A stretch of 64,000 nucleotides of DNA from JACVRW01 sp963811055 (GCA_963811055.1 CAWEPQ010000019.1:1-64000); one strand, 5' to 3'. Numbered from the stretch's first letter, positions 48,103 to 58,594 are shown. The notes: generated from the letters alone by a model not told the origin. A program made the numbers and translations.

Positions 48103-49219
48103 CTAGGCCCGAGCAGCGCGTTCTCGAGCGCGCGCACAGCCGATCCGTGGCCGGCTCGTCGCGCACGGTGGCCGCACGTGGTGGTCCGCGCCGAGCGGGC
48201 CGCCGGCGGCCACGATCACGCCCTGGCGTGCGCAGGCGGTCGGCCAGCTGCGTCGCCGTCCATCGCCGCGCGCGCGGAGCCAGAGGAAGTTCGCCTGGCT
48301 CGGTCGCGTCCACCCCAGGTCGCGCAGCGCCTGCGAGCAGCCGTGCGCGCTCGCGCGACACGGCGTCGCGGCGGCGCTCGATCTCGGCGTCGCCGTGCCT
48401 GCAGCGCGTGCTCCACCGCCGCCTGGGTGAGCGCGTTCACGCCGAGCACGGGCGCGACGTGCCGCAGGAGGTCGCGCGTCCGAGCCCACCGCGTAGCCGG
48501 CGCGCAGGCCCGACAGCCCGTAGATCTTCGAGAAGGTGCGCACCACCAGCAGGCGCGGGAAGGCGTCGACCAGGCGCAGGCACGCGTCGACGTCCTCGGC
48601 GTCCTGGAAGTGCACGAGCGCCTCGTCCAGCAGCACGTACACGTGCTCGGGCAGCACCGCCAGCAGGCGCCCCAGCCTCGGAGGCGGGCAGGTAGTGGCC
48701 GGTCGGGTCGTTGGGGTTGCAGATCACGAGCGCGCGCGTGCGGTCGGTGACCGCGCCCGCCAGAGCGGCGCAGTGGTGGGCGTCGTCGCCACGGCCACCG
48801 GCGTGGCGCGCCCGCGCGCGCGCGGCCAGCAGCGGGTAGAGCGGATAGGAGGGCCACGGCATGACCAGCTCGTCGCCCGGCGACGAGCAGCGCCAGCGCA
48901 GCCGCCTGGAGCAGCTCGGCCGCGCCGTTGCCCAGCACGATCTGCTCGGGCGCCACGGCGTGGCGCTCGGCGAGCAGGCGGCGGACGCCGCCGGCGTGGC
49001 GGTCGGGGTAGCCGTTCACGCGCCCGCGCGCGCGCGCGATCGCCGCGTTCACGATCTCCGAGTGCGGCAGGTCGGGCCACTCGGTGCCCGACAGGTCGAG
49101 GTCCGGCATCCGCTCGAGCGCCAGCGCTGCTCTCGCGCGGCGCGGCGCTCGCGCCGCTCCCCGTTCAGCTCCAGCTCGTCGAAGTCGTCGAACTGCCGGT
49201 AGTAGTCGAGGAGGCCCAC
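48103..49219 (-). CDS. Class I/II PLP aminotransferase, histidinol-phosphate aminotransferase-like
   Basis: About 365 residues, GTG 49219. GLLDYYRQFDDFDELELNGE is a characteristic actinobacterial start for this group. DLDLSGTEWPDLPHSEIVNA, RVNGYPDRHAGGVRRLLAER, IVLGNGAAELLQAAALALL, VICNPNDPTGHYLP, LLDEALVHFQDAEDVDACLR and the PLP lysine in RTFSKIYGLSGLRAGYAVGS are seen. Breaks near 49128, 48890, 48820, 48760, 48680, 48480, 48400, 48330 and 48250. Translationally tied to the membrane protein upstream. Confidence 0.88.
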
Positions 49220-49702
49220 CGCAGCTGCTCGGCGCGAGGCTCGGCCCCGGGCCCTGGATGAAGAGGAACCAGATCCCGAACACCACCAGCGCCACGCCCA
49301 CGCTGGCGGCGAAGATGCGCTCGAGCGCGCCGCGCTCCTGGCGGTGCCCGGCCGCGCGCCGCACCAGCTTCCACGCGTGGTCCACCCGCTTCGCCAGCGC
49401 CATCGTGAGCATCAGCGACGCCAGGCAGCCGAGCATGATCGTGGCGATGCCCGCGGTCACGTAGCCGGTCTGGTACTCGACCTGCGAGCCGACCCAGAGC
49501 CACGCCGCGCGGCTGCGGTCCGAACAGCCACAGGCACATGACCAGCTCGAGCGCGAGCAGGCCGTGCGCGAGCAGCGCGTCCGCGCGGCGCGCGGCGCTG
49601 GGACGCCGGCGGCCGTCGGGGTAGCGCACCGGCGCCGTGCCGGGGCGCCGGCCGATGAACAGTCCGCCGGTGTCGGTGGGGTCGTTGCTGGCCAGGCGGC
49701 AC
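49220..49702 (-). CDS. Conserved membrane protein partnered with the aminotransferase
   Basis: About 158 residues, GTG 49702. ASNDPTDTGGLFIGRRPGTA is the typical N-terminus of a small actinobacterial membrane family. Helices: LLAHGLLALELVMCLWLFG, VTAGIATIMLGCLASLMLTM and FAASVGVALVVFGIWFLFIQ; the cytoplasmic loop is RVDHAWKLVRRAAGHRQERG. Breaks near 49690, 49525 and 49240. The end is not clear because the frame meets the next start without an obvious stop. Lies between the acyl-CoA ligase and aminotransferase genes on the same strand, suggesting one operon. Function unknown. Confidence 0.65.
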
Positions 49703-49723
49703 GCGGCCTCCGGCGAGCGGCCG

Positions 49724-51549
49724 CTAGCTCAGCTGCGGCGCGCTCGTAGACGCCGTCGATCACGTCGGCGTACTTCTCGTGCACCACGTTGCGCTTGACC
49801 TTCAGCGTCGGCGTGAGCTCGCCGGTCTCCTGCGAGAGGTCCGCGGTCGAGGATCTCGAAGCGCTTGATCTGCTCCACCGGGCCCGACGTGCGAGTTCAC
49901 CTCGTCGACGGCCTTCTGGATCTCCGCGCGCACGCGCTCGTCCTGGGCCAGCGCGGCGGGGTCGGCGCACCTCGAGCCCGTGCTCCGGCGAGCGCCGGCG
50001 CCTCCTCGGGGTCGAGCGTGACGAGCGCGACCAGGTACGGGCGGCGGTCGCCGATCACCACGGCCTGCGAGACCCAGCGGTTCTGCTTGAGCCCGTTCTC
50101 GAGGTTGGCGGGCGTGATGTTCTTGCCGCCCGCGGTGATGATGATGTCCTTCTTGCGGCCGGTGATGTAGAGGAAGCCGTCCTCGTCGAGCCGGCCGAGG
50201 TCGCCGGTGTGGAGCCAGCCGTCCTCGAGCGTCTCCTTCGTGGCGTCCTCGTTCTTGTAGTAGCCCTGGAAGATGTTCGGGCCCTTGATGAGCACCTCGC
50301 CGTCGTCGGCGATCCTCACCTCGACGCCCTCCTGGGGCTTGCCCACCGAGCCGAAGCGGAAGTTGTCGCGGTCGGGCGGTTGACGGTGGCGCTGGTGGAG
50401 GTCTCGGTCATGCCGTAGCCCTCCATCACCGGCACGCCGCAGGCGTAGAAGAACTCGAGGATCTCGGGGGCGATCGGCGCGGCGCCGGTCACGCACTCGC
50501 GGATGTTCCCGCCGAACAGCCCGCGCACGTTCTTGTAGAGCGCCTCCTCGGCCTGCGTCGAAGGCCGCTGGAGCTCCGCCGGCACCTCCTCGCCGGCCTC
50601 GCGCATCATGCGCACCTTCACGCCCACCTCCACCGCCTTGTCGAGCTGCTCCTGGTCGGGTGCCGCGTGGTGGCGAGCGTGTAGATCTTCTCGAACATCC
50701 GCGGCACCGACGGGAAGAAGCTCGGCTTGACCTGGGTGATGTCGGCGATGATCAGCTTCGGGTCGCGCGACCAGTAGGCGAGCGTCGCGCCCAGCTCGAA
50801 GACGGCGAACTGGATCAGGATCGCGAAGGCGTGCGCGAGCGGGAGGAAGAGGTACGCGCAGTCGCCGTCCTCGAGCGCGCTGTCCTTGATCACCGGCGTC
50901 CGTGATCGCGCGGTAGTTGGCGTGCGAGAGCAGGCAGCCCTTCGGCGGGCCGGTGGTGCCGGACGTGTAGATGTAGAGGCAGATGTCGTCCGGCGTGACG
51001 GCCTCGTAGCGCGCCTGCCACTCGGCCTCGTCGCGGCCGCGGCCGCGCTCGCGCAGCTGCGTCGAGCGAGAGCGCGTCGTCGAGCTCGGCGCCGCCCGGG
51101 TCCATCACGATCACGTGCTCGAGCTCGGGGCAGCGGTCGCCGACCTCGCGGATCTTCGCGAGCTGCTCGGCGTCCTCGACGAAGATCGCCCGCGAGTCCG
51201 AGTGGGCCAGCACGTACTGGCACTCCTCGGCCGAGTTCGTCTGGTAGATCGTGACGAGCGTGCCGCCGGCGGTGAGGATGCCGAAGCAGGCGTGCGTCCA
51301 CTCCGGGCGCGTGTGGGCGAGGATCGCGACCTTGTCGCCCGGCTGGATGCCGAGGTCCACGAGCCCGAGGGCGATCTCGCGGACCGCCTCGCCGAGCTCG
51401 GCGTAGGAGGCGTCGACCCACTCGTCGCCGACCTTGTGGCGCTGCGCCGGGGCGTCGCCGTACTTCTCGACGGCGAGCGGCAGCAGGTCGGCGATCGTCT
51501 TGGAGCCGGTGCCCCCGGCGCGCGCCGCGCCGGCGGTCACTGCTTCCAT
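49724..51549 (-). CDS. Long-chain fatty-acid-CoA ligase (AMP-forming)
   Basis: About 600 residues. GGGAGAGAG precedes ATG 51549. SKTIADLLPLAVEKYGDAPA, VAILAHTRPEWTHACFG, the P-loop LYIYTSGTTGPPKG (near 50950), CAYLFLPLAHAFAILIQFAV, VPVMEGYGMTETS, HTGDLGRLDEDGFLYITGRK and KDIIITAGGKNITPANLEN define the family (FadD15/ACSL-type). Breaks near 51060, 51000, 50898, 50660, 50380, 49973, 49890, 49850 and 49735. It activates fatty acids to acyl-CoA via acyl-AMP. Confidence 0.93.
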
Positions 51550-51642
51550 GGACTCTCTCCCTCCGGAATCCTGGTGCCCGCCGGATTCTAAGCGGAAGGC
51601 GAACCGCGGTGGCCGGGTGCTTGCCCCGGCACGCTGACCGGC

Positions 51643-51819
51643 CTACGCCTGCAGTAGCTGCTTGCTGCTCTTCGCGTCCTTGAGGCTCGAAATGAAGAGG
51701 GTCTTGTCGATCCTTCCCTGGAAGATCGGTACGCCCATCTCCATGCACTTTGAGATGACCTCGCGGCGGTGCATGCCTGCCTCGCGGCCGAGCTCGGTGG
51801 GCGTCAGATGGATCGCCAT
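51643..51819 (-). CDS. Small conserved-looking protein, 58 aa, helix-turn-helix-like N-terminus
   Basis: Minus-strand ATG 51819 to TAG 51645-51643, intact. AGGAGG lies nine bases before the start. The sequence MAIHLTPTELGREAGMHRRE then VISKCMEMGVPIFQGRIDKT, LFISSLKDAKSSKQLLQA looks like a short MerR-like or excisionase-like fold: helix, turn (TELGREAGM), helix, then a beta wing with a PIFQGRID segment. Good ribosome site and clean frame support it as real. Function unknown; it could bind DNA. Confidence 0.7.
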   Translation of the reverse strand: MAIHLTPTELGREAGMHRREVISKCMEMGVPIFQGRIDKTLFISSLKDAKSSKQLLQA

Positions 51820-51954
51820 CTAGCAGTTCCTCCTCGTCGCGTGCCTAGCTGCTATGGAGGGTAACGGCTGCCCGAGACGCCGCAAGCCAATTCTCGGAAT
51901 TTGCGCTGATCCTGCGATCGCGCTCGATTGCCGCGCCGGGGTAATCTCCGCCCG

Positions 51955-52211
51955 GTGACCGCCAAGCGACCGCCCCGGCGCCGAGGACACGTTCCTCGAG
52001 TCGCTGATGGACACGAGCCTCTACTCGATGGGGGCCTACTTCAGCGACGAGCACCCGGACCTCGTCGGCGAGGTGATCGCCCAGAGCGAGGCGATCGAGC
52101 GCGGCGGGCCTGCGCGCCTATGCGCAGGAGCACGACATGACCGTGTCGGCGTGCTTCGAGACGCTGCTCACGGGGCTGGCGGTGCGCTACTACAACGCCG
52201 TGGCGGCGTAG
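51955..52211 (+). CDS. Small uncharacterised protein, about 84 aa
   Basis: GTG 51955 reads VTAKRPP, then after a break near 51975 DTFLESLMDTSLYSMGAYF, SDEHPDLVGEVIAQSEAIER, and after a second near 52110 LRAYAQEHDMTVSACFETLL, TGLAVRYYNAVAA, TAG 52209-52211. Mostly helical, acidic centre. I do not recognise the family. It lies seven bases before a SnoaL-like gene. The gap 51820-51954 between this and the divergent 58-aa gene shows no clear promoter. Confidence 0.55.
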
Positions 52212-52218
52212 CGGGGCC

Positions 52219-52628
52219 ATGTCGCAGGAGAACGTGGACATCGCCCGGGAGTTCATCGAGGCCTACAACCGGCGCGACTTCGACGCCGCCGTGGCCGCAT
52301 TCGACCCCGCGGTCGAGTGGGTGCTGCCCGAGCACCAGAGCATGGACTCGTGCTGTGGGCCTGCGGAGATCATCCTCTTCTGGGAGGGGATCGACGAGAC
52401 CTTCGAGGATCTCAGGCTGTTGCCGCAGGAGTACATCGACGCCGGCGACCGGGTGGCGACCCGGCTGCGCCACCACGGGCGCGGCAAGGGCAGCGGCGTC
52501 GAGATCGACGAGGAGCTGTACCACCAGGTCGCGACCTTCCGGGAGGGGACGATCGTGCGCATGGAGTACTTCGTGGAGTGGTCCGACGCGCTCAGGCGGC
52601 CGGACTCACGGACCAGCACGGGCGCTAA
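52219..52628 (+). CDS. SnoaL-like / nuclear transport factor 2 fold protein
   Basis: About 136 residues. MSQENVDIAREFIEAYNRRD, FDAAVAAFDPAVEWVLPEH, WEGIDETFEDLRLLPQEYID and RVATRLRHHGRGKGSGVEID match the SnoaL family of small alpha+beta barrels. The frame change near 52588 (DA to QAAGLTDQHGR, TAA 52626) restores the usual end (ALxAAGL); without it the frame runs to 52737. Ligand or reaction unknown. Confidence 0.75.
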
Positions 52629-52902
52629 GGCGCAGCACCCGCCTGGCTTCGCCCGAGAGCTTCAGCTCGCTCCCTCGACGCCCGGCGATCGCGATCACGC
52701 GGAGCTGGGGTGGCGGGCGGGTCCCGGATCGGAGTAATGCGGCGCTGAGCTCGTAGCCCGAGAGCGCCGCCTGCCGCCCATGGACCTCTGCTACGTCGGG
52801 GCGGCTCGTCCCGGTTGCGTTGGCGGCGAGGAGGCGCCGTCCCCAGAAGAGCAGCACCCAATCGACCTCCCTGAGTCGTTCCGTACCACGCTCACGCGGC
52901 AT
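52606..52902 (-). CDS. Small protein with RPDV-type domain, coupled to the glycosyltransferase
   Basis: 98 residues, intact. ATG 52902 overlaps the end of the upstream glycosyltransferase by 11 bases. WVLLFWGRRLLAANATGTSR then PDVAEVHG, ALSGYELSAALLRSGT and LRVIAIAGRRGSELKLSGEA resemble a beta-sandwich module that in Actinobacteria often follows glycosyltransferases or forms part of them (RPDVA...SG....P....). Because frames here are unreliable, it may be the true C-terminus of that protein. It ends overlapping the SnoaL 3' end on the other strand. Confidence 0.45.
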   Translation of the reverse strand: MPRERGTERLREVDWVLLFWGRRLLAANATGTSRPDVAEVHGRQAALSGYELSAALLRSGTRPPPQLRVIAIAGRRGSELKLSGEARRVLRLSARAGP

Positions 52903-54576
52903 CCGGTTGGGGCCGGGGGGAAGTGGATGCAGCGTGAACGAAGCCGCTCACCGCTGATCCGTCGCTCGATGCTCTCTCCAAGCAGTAGCCGCCGGGTCGT
53001 TCTTCGACGCCGTGCCCTGCGCACTGCAGGGACGACCGGGCCGGCGAGGGGCAGCGCGGCTCCTCGCCGACGTCGAGCGTGGTCACCGTGTAGCGGTAGA
53101 GCGCGGGCGCCCACGCCTCGAAGAGCGTGAACGACCGCACGATCCACATGCGGCCGCTCCCTTCGCGCGCGATTCGCCAGGCGCCGCGCAGGGCGGCCAC
53201 GATGGCCGGGTAGCTGCCCTCGCGGGCGACCACGATCCCGGAGCTCGCGGGATAGGAGACGCTCCAACCCTGCAGCAGGCTGTGCTGCGGGGTCAGGCGG
53301 GGCCGGTAGGCACTCCAGTAGTAGCCGAAGCCGAAGCCGCCGCGAAGGTTCACGGCGATCGCGTCCCCCGGGCGGCGGTGCTCCTCGATGTAGCGGACCT
53401 GGGAGGGCACGTCGCTCGCCGGGATCGACGTGCGGCCGCGTAGGTGCGGCTCGGCCTCGTTCAGGTCGAGGCCCCCGGCGATGGCGGCGACGCCCACGGA
53501 CGCGACGAACGTGACGCGACCCGCGAGCACGGCGATGCCCGCGACTCCGAGCGCGGCGACCACGGCGACCGTGACGAGCAGGAAGTGCGAGGTGCGGAGG
53601 TCGAGCAGCGGGTACTGCTTGGTGGCGCCGGCCACGAGCATCTCGACGAGGAGAACGGGTACGGCCAGTGCGACGGCGCGGCGCCCGGCAAGCGCCAGCG
53701 TCACGATCCCGGCGAGCACCAGCAGCGCTGTGAGCCACGTGTCCCCGAGCCCCAAGGAGGGCCGGATCTGCTCGAAATGATCCACCAGGTAGTCCTGGAA
53801 CCCGGACCAGCCCCGGTCGCGCGGTGGAAAGAAGTCCTTCCAGTACTCCTGCAGCTCGGCGGTGTCGCTGCGCCGGTCGAAGGCCAGGTAGACGCCGACG
53901 ACGCCGACCGCCGCGGCGGCGCCCGCGGCAAGCACCTCCCGGCCCGGCGCCAGCGGCGCCCCGCAGCCGCGACTACGGCCAGCGAGAAGAAGGCGGCGCT
54001 GCCGACGAAGACCACCGTGTGCGCCAGGAGCTTGGCGGCGACCACGCCGGCGGCCAGGGCCACGAGGCTGCGGCGGGTCCAGCGGCGCTCCACATTGGCG
54101 GTGAGCGCGAGCACCGTCAGCGCCGCGAACGCCTCGGCGGTGAACTGCTTGAGATCGTTCCGGAAGAGAGCAGCGGGCACCAGCAACGCCGCACCTGCGG
54201 CGAGCACGGCTGCGAGGACGGCCTGCCTGCGGTCGCGCCATGCGAGCAGGCGAGCGAGGCAATACGCGGCGGCCACGCTCCCGGCCGAGAACGCCAGCGG
54301 GAGCAGCCGGTGGCCCTGGTCCCCCGTCCAGGACACCGCTCGCATGAGCAACGCGAACCCGACCGGGGTGGCGGATGTGTGGTCCGGCACCTCGGTGACG
54401 GGTATCCGGGTGCTGATCGCGACCCAGCTCTCGTCGAGCCAGAACGGCTGGGCGAGGACCCATGGAACGTCGTGCACGACGAACACGAGGCCGGCCAGAG
54501 CCGCGACCAGCAGGTACTCCCAGCTCCGCCAGTGAGCTTCGGTGGGCGAACCACTCGACGGAAGCAGAGTAGTCAA
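52892..54576 (-). CDS. GT39/ArnT-like membrane glycosyltransferase
   Basis: About 560 residues, TTG 54576. EYLLVAALAGLVFVVHDVPW, then PFWLDESWVAISTRIPVTEV, the D-E catalytic-type motif of the first periplasmic loop in polyprenyl-phosphate sugar transferases. HTSATPVGFALLMRAVSW and about ten further helices (RTSHFLLVTVAVVAALGVAG) follow. The soluble C-terminal part has RYIEEHRRPGDAIAVNLRGG and RMWIVRSFTLFEAWAPALYR. Breaks near 53945 and 53065 only, so the region is cleaner than most. Substrate unknown. Confidence 0.8.
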
Positions 54577-54665
54577 CCCGCGTAACCTAACCCAGCCGGG
54601 CGCATACCCTCGCACCGCACCCGCTCTGGTGCGGGGCGGTGCGGGTGCTGCAGAGGACCGGGTAA

Positions 54666-54739
54666 TCGGGCTGCCCAGATTTGAACTGGGGACCTCTCCG
54701 ACCCGAACGGAGCGCGCTACCAGGCTGCGCCACAGCCCG
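54666..54739 (-). tRNA. tRNA-Pro (anticodon CGG)
   Basis: The minus strand folds as a cloverleaf: acceptor CGGGCTG/CAGCCCG, D arm GCGC-AGCCTGGTA-GCGC, anticodon stem CTCCG/CGGAG with loop TTCGGGT (anticodon CGG), T arm CCCAG-TTCAAAT-CTGGG. The discriminator is A and no CCA is encoded, so the end is added after transcription. Confidence 0.93.
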
Positions 54740-54775
54740 AAGGGCCCAAGACTAGCGTTGCCATACTCCAGCTGC

Positions 54776-56018
54776 GTGAGCGCCCGCGCACGCCGAGTCG
54801 CAGTTGTGGCCGCCGCCTTCATCGCCGTCGCCGGGTGCACCTCGGGCGACGACGAGGACGGCTCGGCCAGCGCCGAGTCCACCGCGCCCGCGTCGGGGGG
54901 CCGCCCGCACCGAGGCCGCGCGCCGCCCGCCGCGCCCGCGGCCACGCAGCTGCGCCTGCTGCGGCTGGGCAGCTTCGACCAGCCGACCTACCTCACGGCG
55001 CCGCGCGGCGACAGGCGCCGCTTCGTCGTGGAGCGCCCGGGCCGGATCCGCGTGGTCAGCGGCGGCCGCGTGCTCGGCACGCCGTTCCTCGACATCGCCG
55101 ACCTCGTGACGACCGGCGGCGAGAGCGGCCTGCTCTCGATGGCCTTCGCGCCCGACTACGCGCGCTCCGGGCGCTTCTACGTCTACTACACGGACTCGGA
55201 CGGGTACATCCGGATCGACCAGTTCCGGCGCGCGGCCGGCAGGCCCGAACCGCGCCGACCGCGGCTCGCGCCGGCTGGTGATGCGCGTGCCGCACCCGCG
55301 CTCCAACCACAAGGGCGGCCAGCTGCAGTTCGGCCCCGACGGGAAGCTCTACGCGGGCTTCGGGGACGGCGGCGGGGGCGGCGACCCGGACCGGAACGGC
55401 GCAGGACCTCGGCGCCCAGCTCGGCAAGCTGATCCGGATCGCGCCGAAGCGCGGGCGGCGGATACAGCGTGCCGAGCGACAACCCGTTCGTCGACCGCTC
55501 CGGCGCGCGGCGCGAGACCTACGCCTACGGCCTGCGCAACCCGTACCGCTTCTCGTTCGACCGCCGTGCGCGGCCACCTGATCGTCGGCGACGTGGGCCA
55601 GGACGCGGTGGAGGAGATCGACTTCGTGCCGAACCGCCGCGGCCGCGGCCGCGCTCCGCGCGGCGGCTACAACTTCGGCTGGAGCATCTTCGAGGGGCTC
55701 AGCCGCTACCGCGACGGGCAGCGCGCCCGGGCACGTGCCGCCCGCGATCGCGCCACTCGCAGGACGGCGGCTACTGCTCGATCATCGGCGGCTACGTGAT
55801 CCGCGACCGCGCCCTCGGACGCGGGCTGTACGGGAAGTACGTGTACGGCGACTTCTGCAACCCGAACCTGCGGCTGTCCGACCCTGCGCGCCCGCAACGC
55901 GCCGTCGCGCTCGCTCTCGGCCCAGGTGCCGAGCCTCGTGTCGTTCGGCGAGGACGGACGCGGCCGCGTGTACGCGATCTCGCTCGACGGCCCCGTGTAC
56001 CGCCTGGCCGCGCGCTGA
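54776..56018 (+). CDS. PQQ-dependent sugar dehydrogenase-like lipoprotein (GSDH/Hhip beta-propeller)
   Basis: About 405 residues, GTG 54776. Signal VAVVAAAFIAVAGCTSGDD with lipobox. The propeller: LRLGSFDQPTYLTAPRGDRR, RFVVERPGRIRVV, GGESGLLSMAFAPDYARSGR, NHKGGQLQFGPDGKLYAGFG-DGG with GDPDRN, AYGLRNPYRFSFDR, LIVGDVGQDAVEEIDFVP, NFGWSIFEGLSRYR and YGDFCNPNLRLSD. The Asn-His/Arg-Asn-Pro landmarks suit aldose sugar dehydrogenases. Breaks near 54912, 55248, 55278, 55405, 55437, 55466, 55565, 55725, 55745 and 55900. Confidence 0.88.
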
Positions 56019-56021
56019 CGG

Positions 56022-56665
56022 CTAGGAGAACGACAGCTCGACGGCGCCCAGCGCCTCGAGCTCGAGCCGCACCACGTCGCCGGGTCCCACCGTCGGCGGA
56101 GGGCAGATCACGCCGGTGATGATGCGGTCGCCGGACCGGAGGCGCTCGCCGGCGGCCTGCGAGCCGGTCGCCCACGGCCGCCACCATCGCCTCGAGGTGG
56201 GCGGCGGTGCGCTCGGCGGGCACGCGGGCGTGCTCCTCGCCGTTCACGAGGACCAGCGCCGTCGCCCGGCGTCGCGGTCTCCACGCGCGGGCCGAACGCC
56301 ACGGCGCGGTGGAAGATGTTCCCGGCCAGGATCCGCTCGACGTCCCAGGAGAGGTCCGGCGGGTCGGCCACCTCGAGCGCGGGCAGCAGCGCGACGATCG
56401 TGCGGCCGTCGCCGCCGAGCTCCACCGCCACCTCCTGCTCCACGACCGTGGGCCGTCCGGCCAGCGGGAGGGTGGCTCCGTCGGCCACCAGGCCCGCGGT
56501 GGACAGGAAGCCGGCCAGCGGCGCCGTCGATGCCGAGCTTCTCCTGGACGGCGGGCACGTTGAAGCCGACCTTCCAGCCGATCGCGCTCGGCGCCCTCCG
56601 CGAGGATCTCGCGGCGGCGCTCGAGCATGGCGGCGGTGGCCGCGGGCACGCGCGGCCTCGCTCAT
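56022..56665 (-). CDS. 2-keto-4-pentenoate hydratase / fumarylacetoacetase-fold protein
   Basis: About 210 residues. MSEAAR, TAAMLERRREILAEGAE, IGWKVGFNVPAVQEKLGI, PLAGFLSTAGLVADGATLPL, TVVEQEVAVELGGDGRTIVA (EVAxELG metal/substrate site), DLSWDVERILAGNIFHRAVA, and GDRIITGVICPPPTVGPGD near the end. Breaks near 56643, 56590, 56530, 56264 and 56168. The family hydrates 2-oxopent-4-enoates in aromatic meta-cleavage; here the exact substrate is open. Four-base overlap with the upstream Zn-ADH gene. Confidence 0.8.
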
Positions 56666-57698
56666 GGGCGCATCACGATCTTCAGCGCCTCGCGGCGGTC
56701 GTAGACCGCGTAGGCCTCGGGCGCCTCGGCGAGGCTCATGTGGCGGCTCACGAGCGGCGTGGGGTCGAGCACGCCGGCCGCCATCATCGCCAGCACGCGG
56801 TCCACGTGGCCGATCACGTTGGCGTGCCCCGAGGTGATCGTCAGCGCCTTGATCCACACGATGCCCATGTGTACCTGGATGCGCTCGGCGTAGACGCCGG
56901 TGGCCGACACCGCGCCGGCCTTGCGGGCCAGGCGGCAGGCCAGCTCGAGCGCGTCGGGGTGGCCCACGGCGTCCACGGCCACGTCCACGCCGCGGCCCTC
57001 GGTGGCGGCCTTGACGGCCGCGCGCGGATCGTCGTCGGTGAGGTGGACGGGCTGGGCGCCGAACTCCTCGGCGGTGGCCAGCCGGTCCGCGACCGTGTCG
57101 ATCGCGATCACCTGCGAGGCGCCGCCCGCGCGGGCGGCCTGCACGGCGCACAGCCCCACCGGGCCCGAGGCCGAGCACCGCCACGGCGTCGCCGGGCTGC
57201 ATGCCCGCGGCCGCCACCGCGTGGTAGCCGGTGCCCATCACGTCGCCGGCGAACAGCGCCGCGTCGTCCGACATCCCCTCGGGCACGCGCCTGAGCGTGA
57301 GGTTGGCGTGCGGGACCAGCACCTGGTCGGCCTGGGCGCCCTGGAGCGCGCCGAGCGTCTTGCCGTGGCCGAACACCCGGCCCTCGTCGCACTTGTGGTA
57401 ATCGCCGCGCCGGCAGAAGAAGCAGTTGCCGCAGGCCGAGCAGTAGCACCCGAGCACGCGGTCGCCCTCGGACACCTCGGTCACGCGCGTCGCCGGCCGC
57501 GATCACGGTGCCCACGAACTCGTGGCCCAGCGTGAAGCCGGGCTCGATCGCCACGCGGCCGTGGTAGATGTGGAGGTCGGAGCCGCAGACGCCGGTGGCC
57601 TCCACGCGCACCACCGCGTCGTCGCGCTCGATCAGCTCCGGCTCGGGCCGCTCCTCGAGCCGCACCTCGCCCGGTCCCTGGAATGTGACCGCCTGCAT
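56662..57698 (-). CDS. Zinc-dependent medium-chain alcohol dehydrogenase
   Basis: About 344 residues. MQAVTFQGPGEVRLEERPEP, then TGVCGSDLHIYHGRVAIEPG with the catalytic Cys, TLGHEFVGTVIAAGD (GHE), the structural zinc lobe CYCSACGNCFFCRRGDYHKC, AVAVLGLGPVGLCAVQAARA (Rossmann) and VDVAVDAVGHPDALELACRL. It ends EALKIVMRP. Breaks near 57490 and 57170. Probably oxidises an alcohol with NAD(P)+. Forms a two-gene operon with the hydratase and is divergent from the thioesterase gene (49 bases). Confidence 0.9.
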
Positions 57699-57747
57699 CG
57701 GCCCGGAGGCTACCATCGTGCTGCCTGGCGCCGTAGGATCCCCGGCC

Positions 57748-58536
57748 GTGACCGCGGAGGCCTTCTACGAGCCCGACGGCGACCTGCTCGTGTCGAGCGA
57801 GCTCACGCGCGGGCCCTGGGATCCGGACGCCCAGCACGCCGGACCGCCGGCGGCGCTCCTGGGCCGCGCGGTCGAGCGCTGCGAGCCGCGCCCGGACGCC
57901 CAGGTCGGCCGGATCACCTTCGAGATCCTCGGCCCGGTGCCGCTCGCTCCGCTGAGCGCGTCACGCCCGGATCGTCCGGCCGGGCCGCAGCGTCGAGCTG
58001 CTCGAGGCGTCGCTCGTCGGGCCCGGACGGCGAGGTGATGCGCGCCTCGGCGTGGCGGCTGCGCACCGCCCCGGTGGAGCTCGATCCCGAGCCGCCCGCC
58101 GACCCGCCGCCGCCCGGCCCGGACGCGCGGCGCCGTCGCGCGACTTCTTCCCGGTCCGCGAGGAGGCCGGCTACCACACCGCCATGGAGATCAGCTTCGT
58201 GAAGGGCGGCTTCCTCGAGCCGGGGCCGGCCATGGTCTGGATGCGCTCGCGCGTGCCGCTGGTGGCGGGCGAGGACACCTCGCCGCTGCAGCGCGTGCTG
58301 ATCGCCGCCGACGCCGGGCAACGGCGTGAGCGCCGCGCTCGACTGGCGCCGGTACCTGTTCATCAACACCGACCTGAGCGTGCACCTGCAAGCGCCTGCC
58401 CGAGGGCGACTGGGTGGGCCTCGACGCGGTGACCTACCCGGAGCCGAACGGGATCGGGCTCGCGGACACCGTGCTGTGGGACGAGCGCGGGCGGCTCGGA
58501 CGCGCCGCCCAGACGCTCGTGGTCAGGCGCCGCTGA
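57748..58536 (+). CDS. Acyl-CoA thioesterase-like, hotdog fold
   Basis: About 260 residues, GTG 57748. AEAFYEPDGDLLVSSELTRG, PWDPDAQHAGPPAALLGRAV, RITFEILGPVPLAPL, then after breaks near 57965, 57995 and 58130 REEAGYHTAMEISFVKGGFL, WMRSRVPLVAGEDTSPLQRV and VSAALDWRRYLFINTDLSVH, ending AAQTLVVRRR. This two-hotdog layout occurs in TesB-like thioesterases of Actinobacteria. First of four co-directional genes. Confidence 0.8.
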
Positions 58537-58594
58537 CGGGCGGCGGGCGCGGCGGCATATGCTGGCGGCGCCGCAGAGAACGATCGGAGGGACC

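Noticed and set aside
49770..50420. Plus-strand frame over the acyl-CoA ligase gene
   Set aside because: Complement of the conserved ligase motifs HTGDLGRLDEDG and TGRKKDIIITAGGKN; not a gene.
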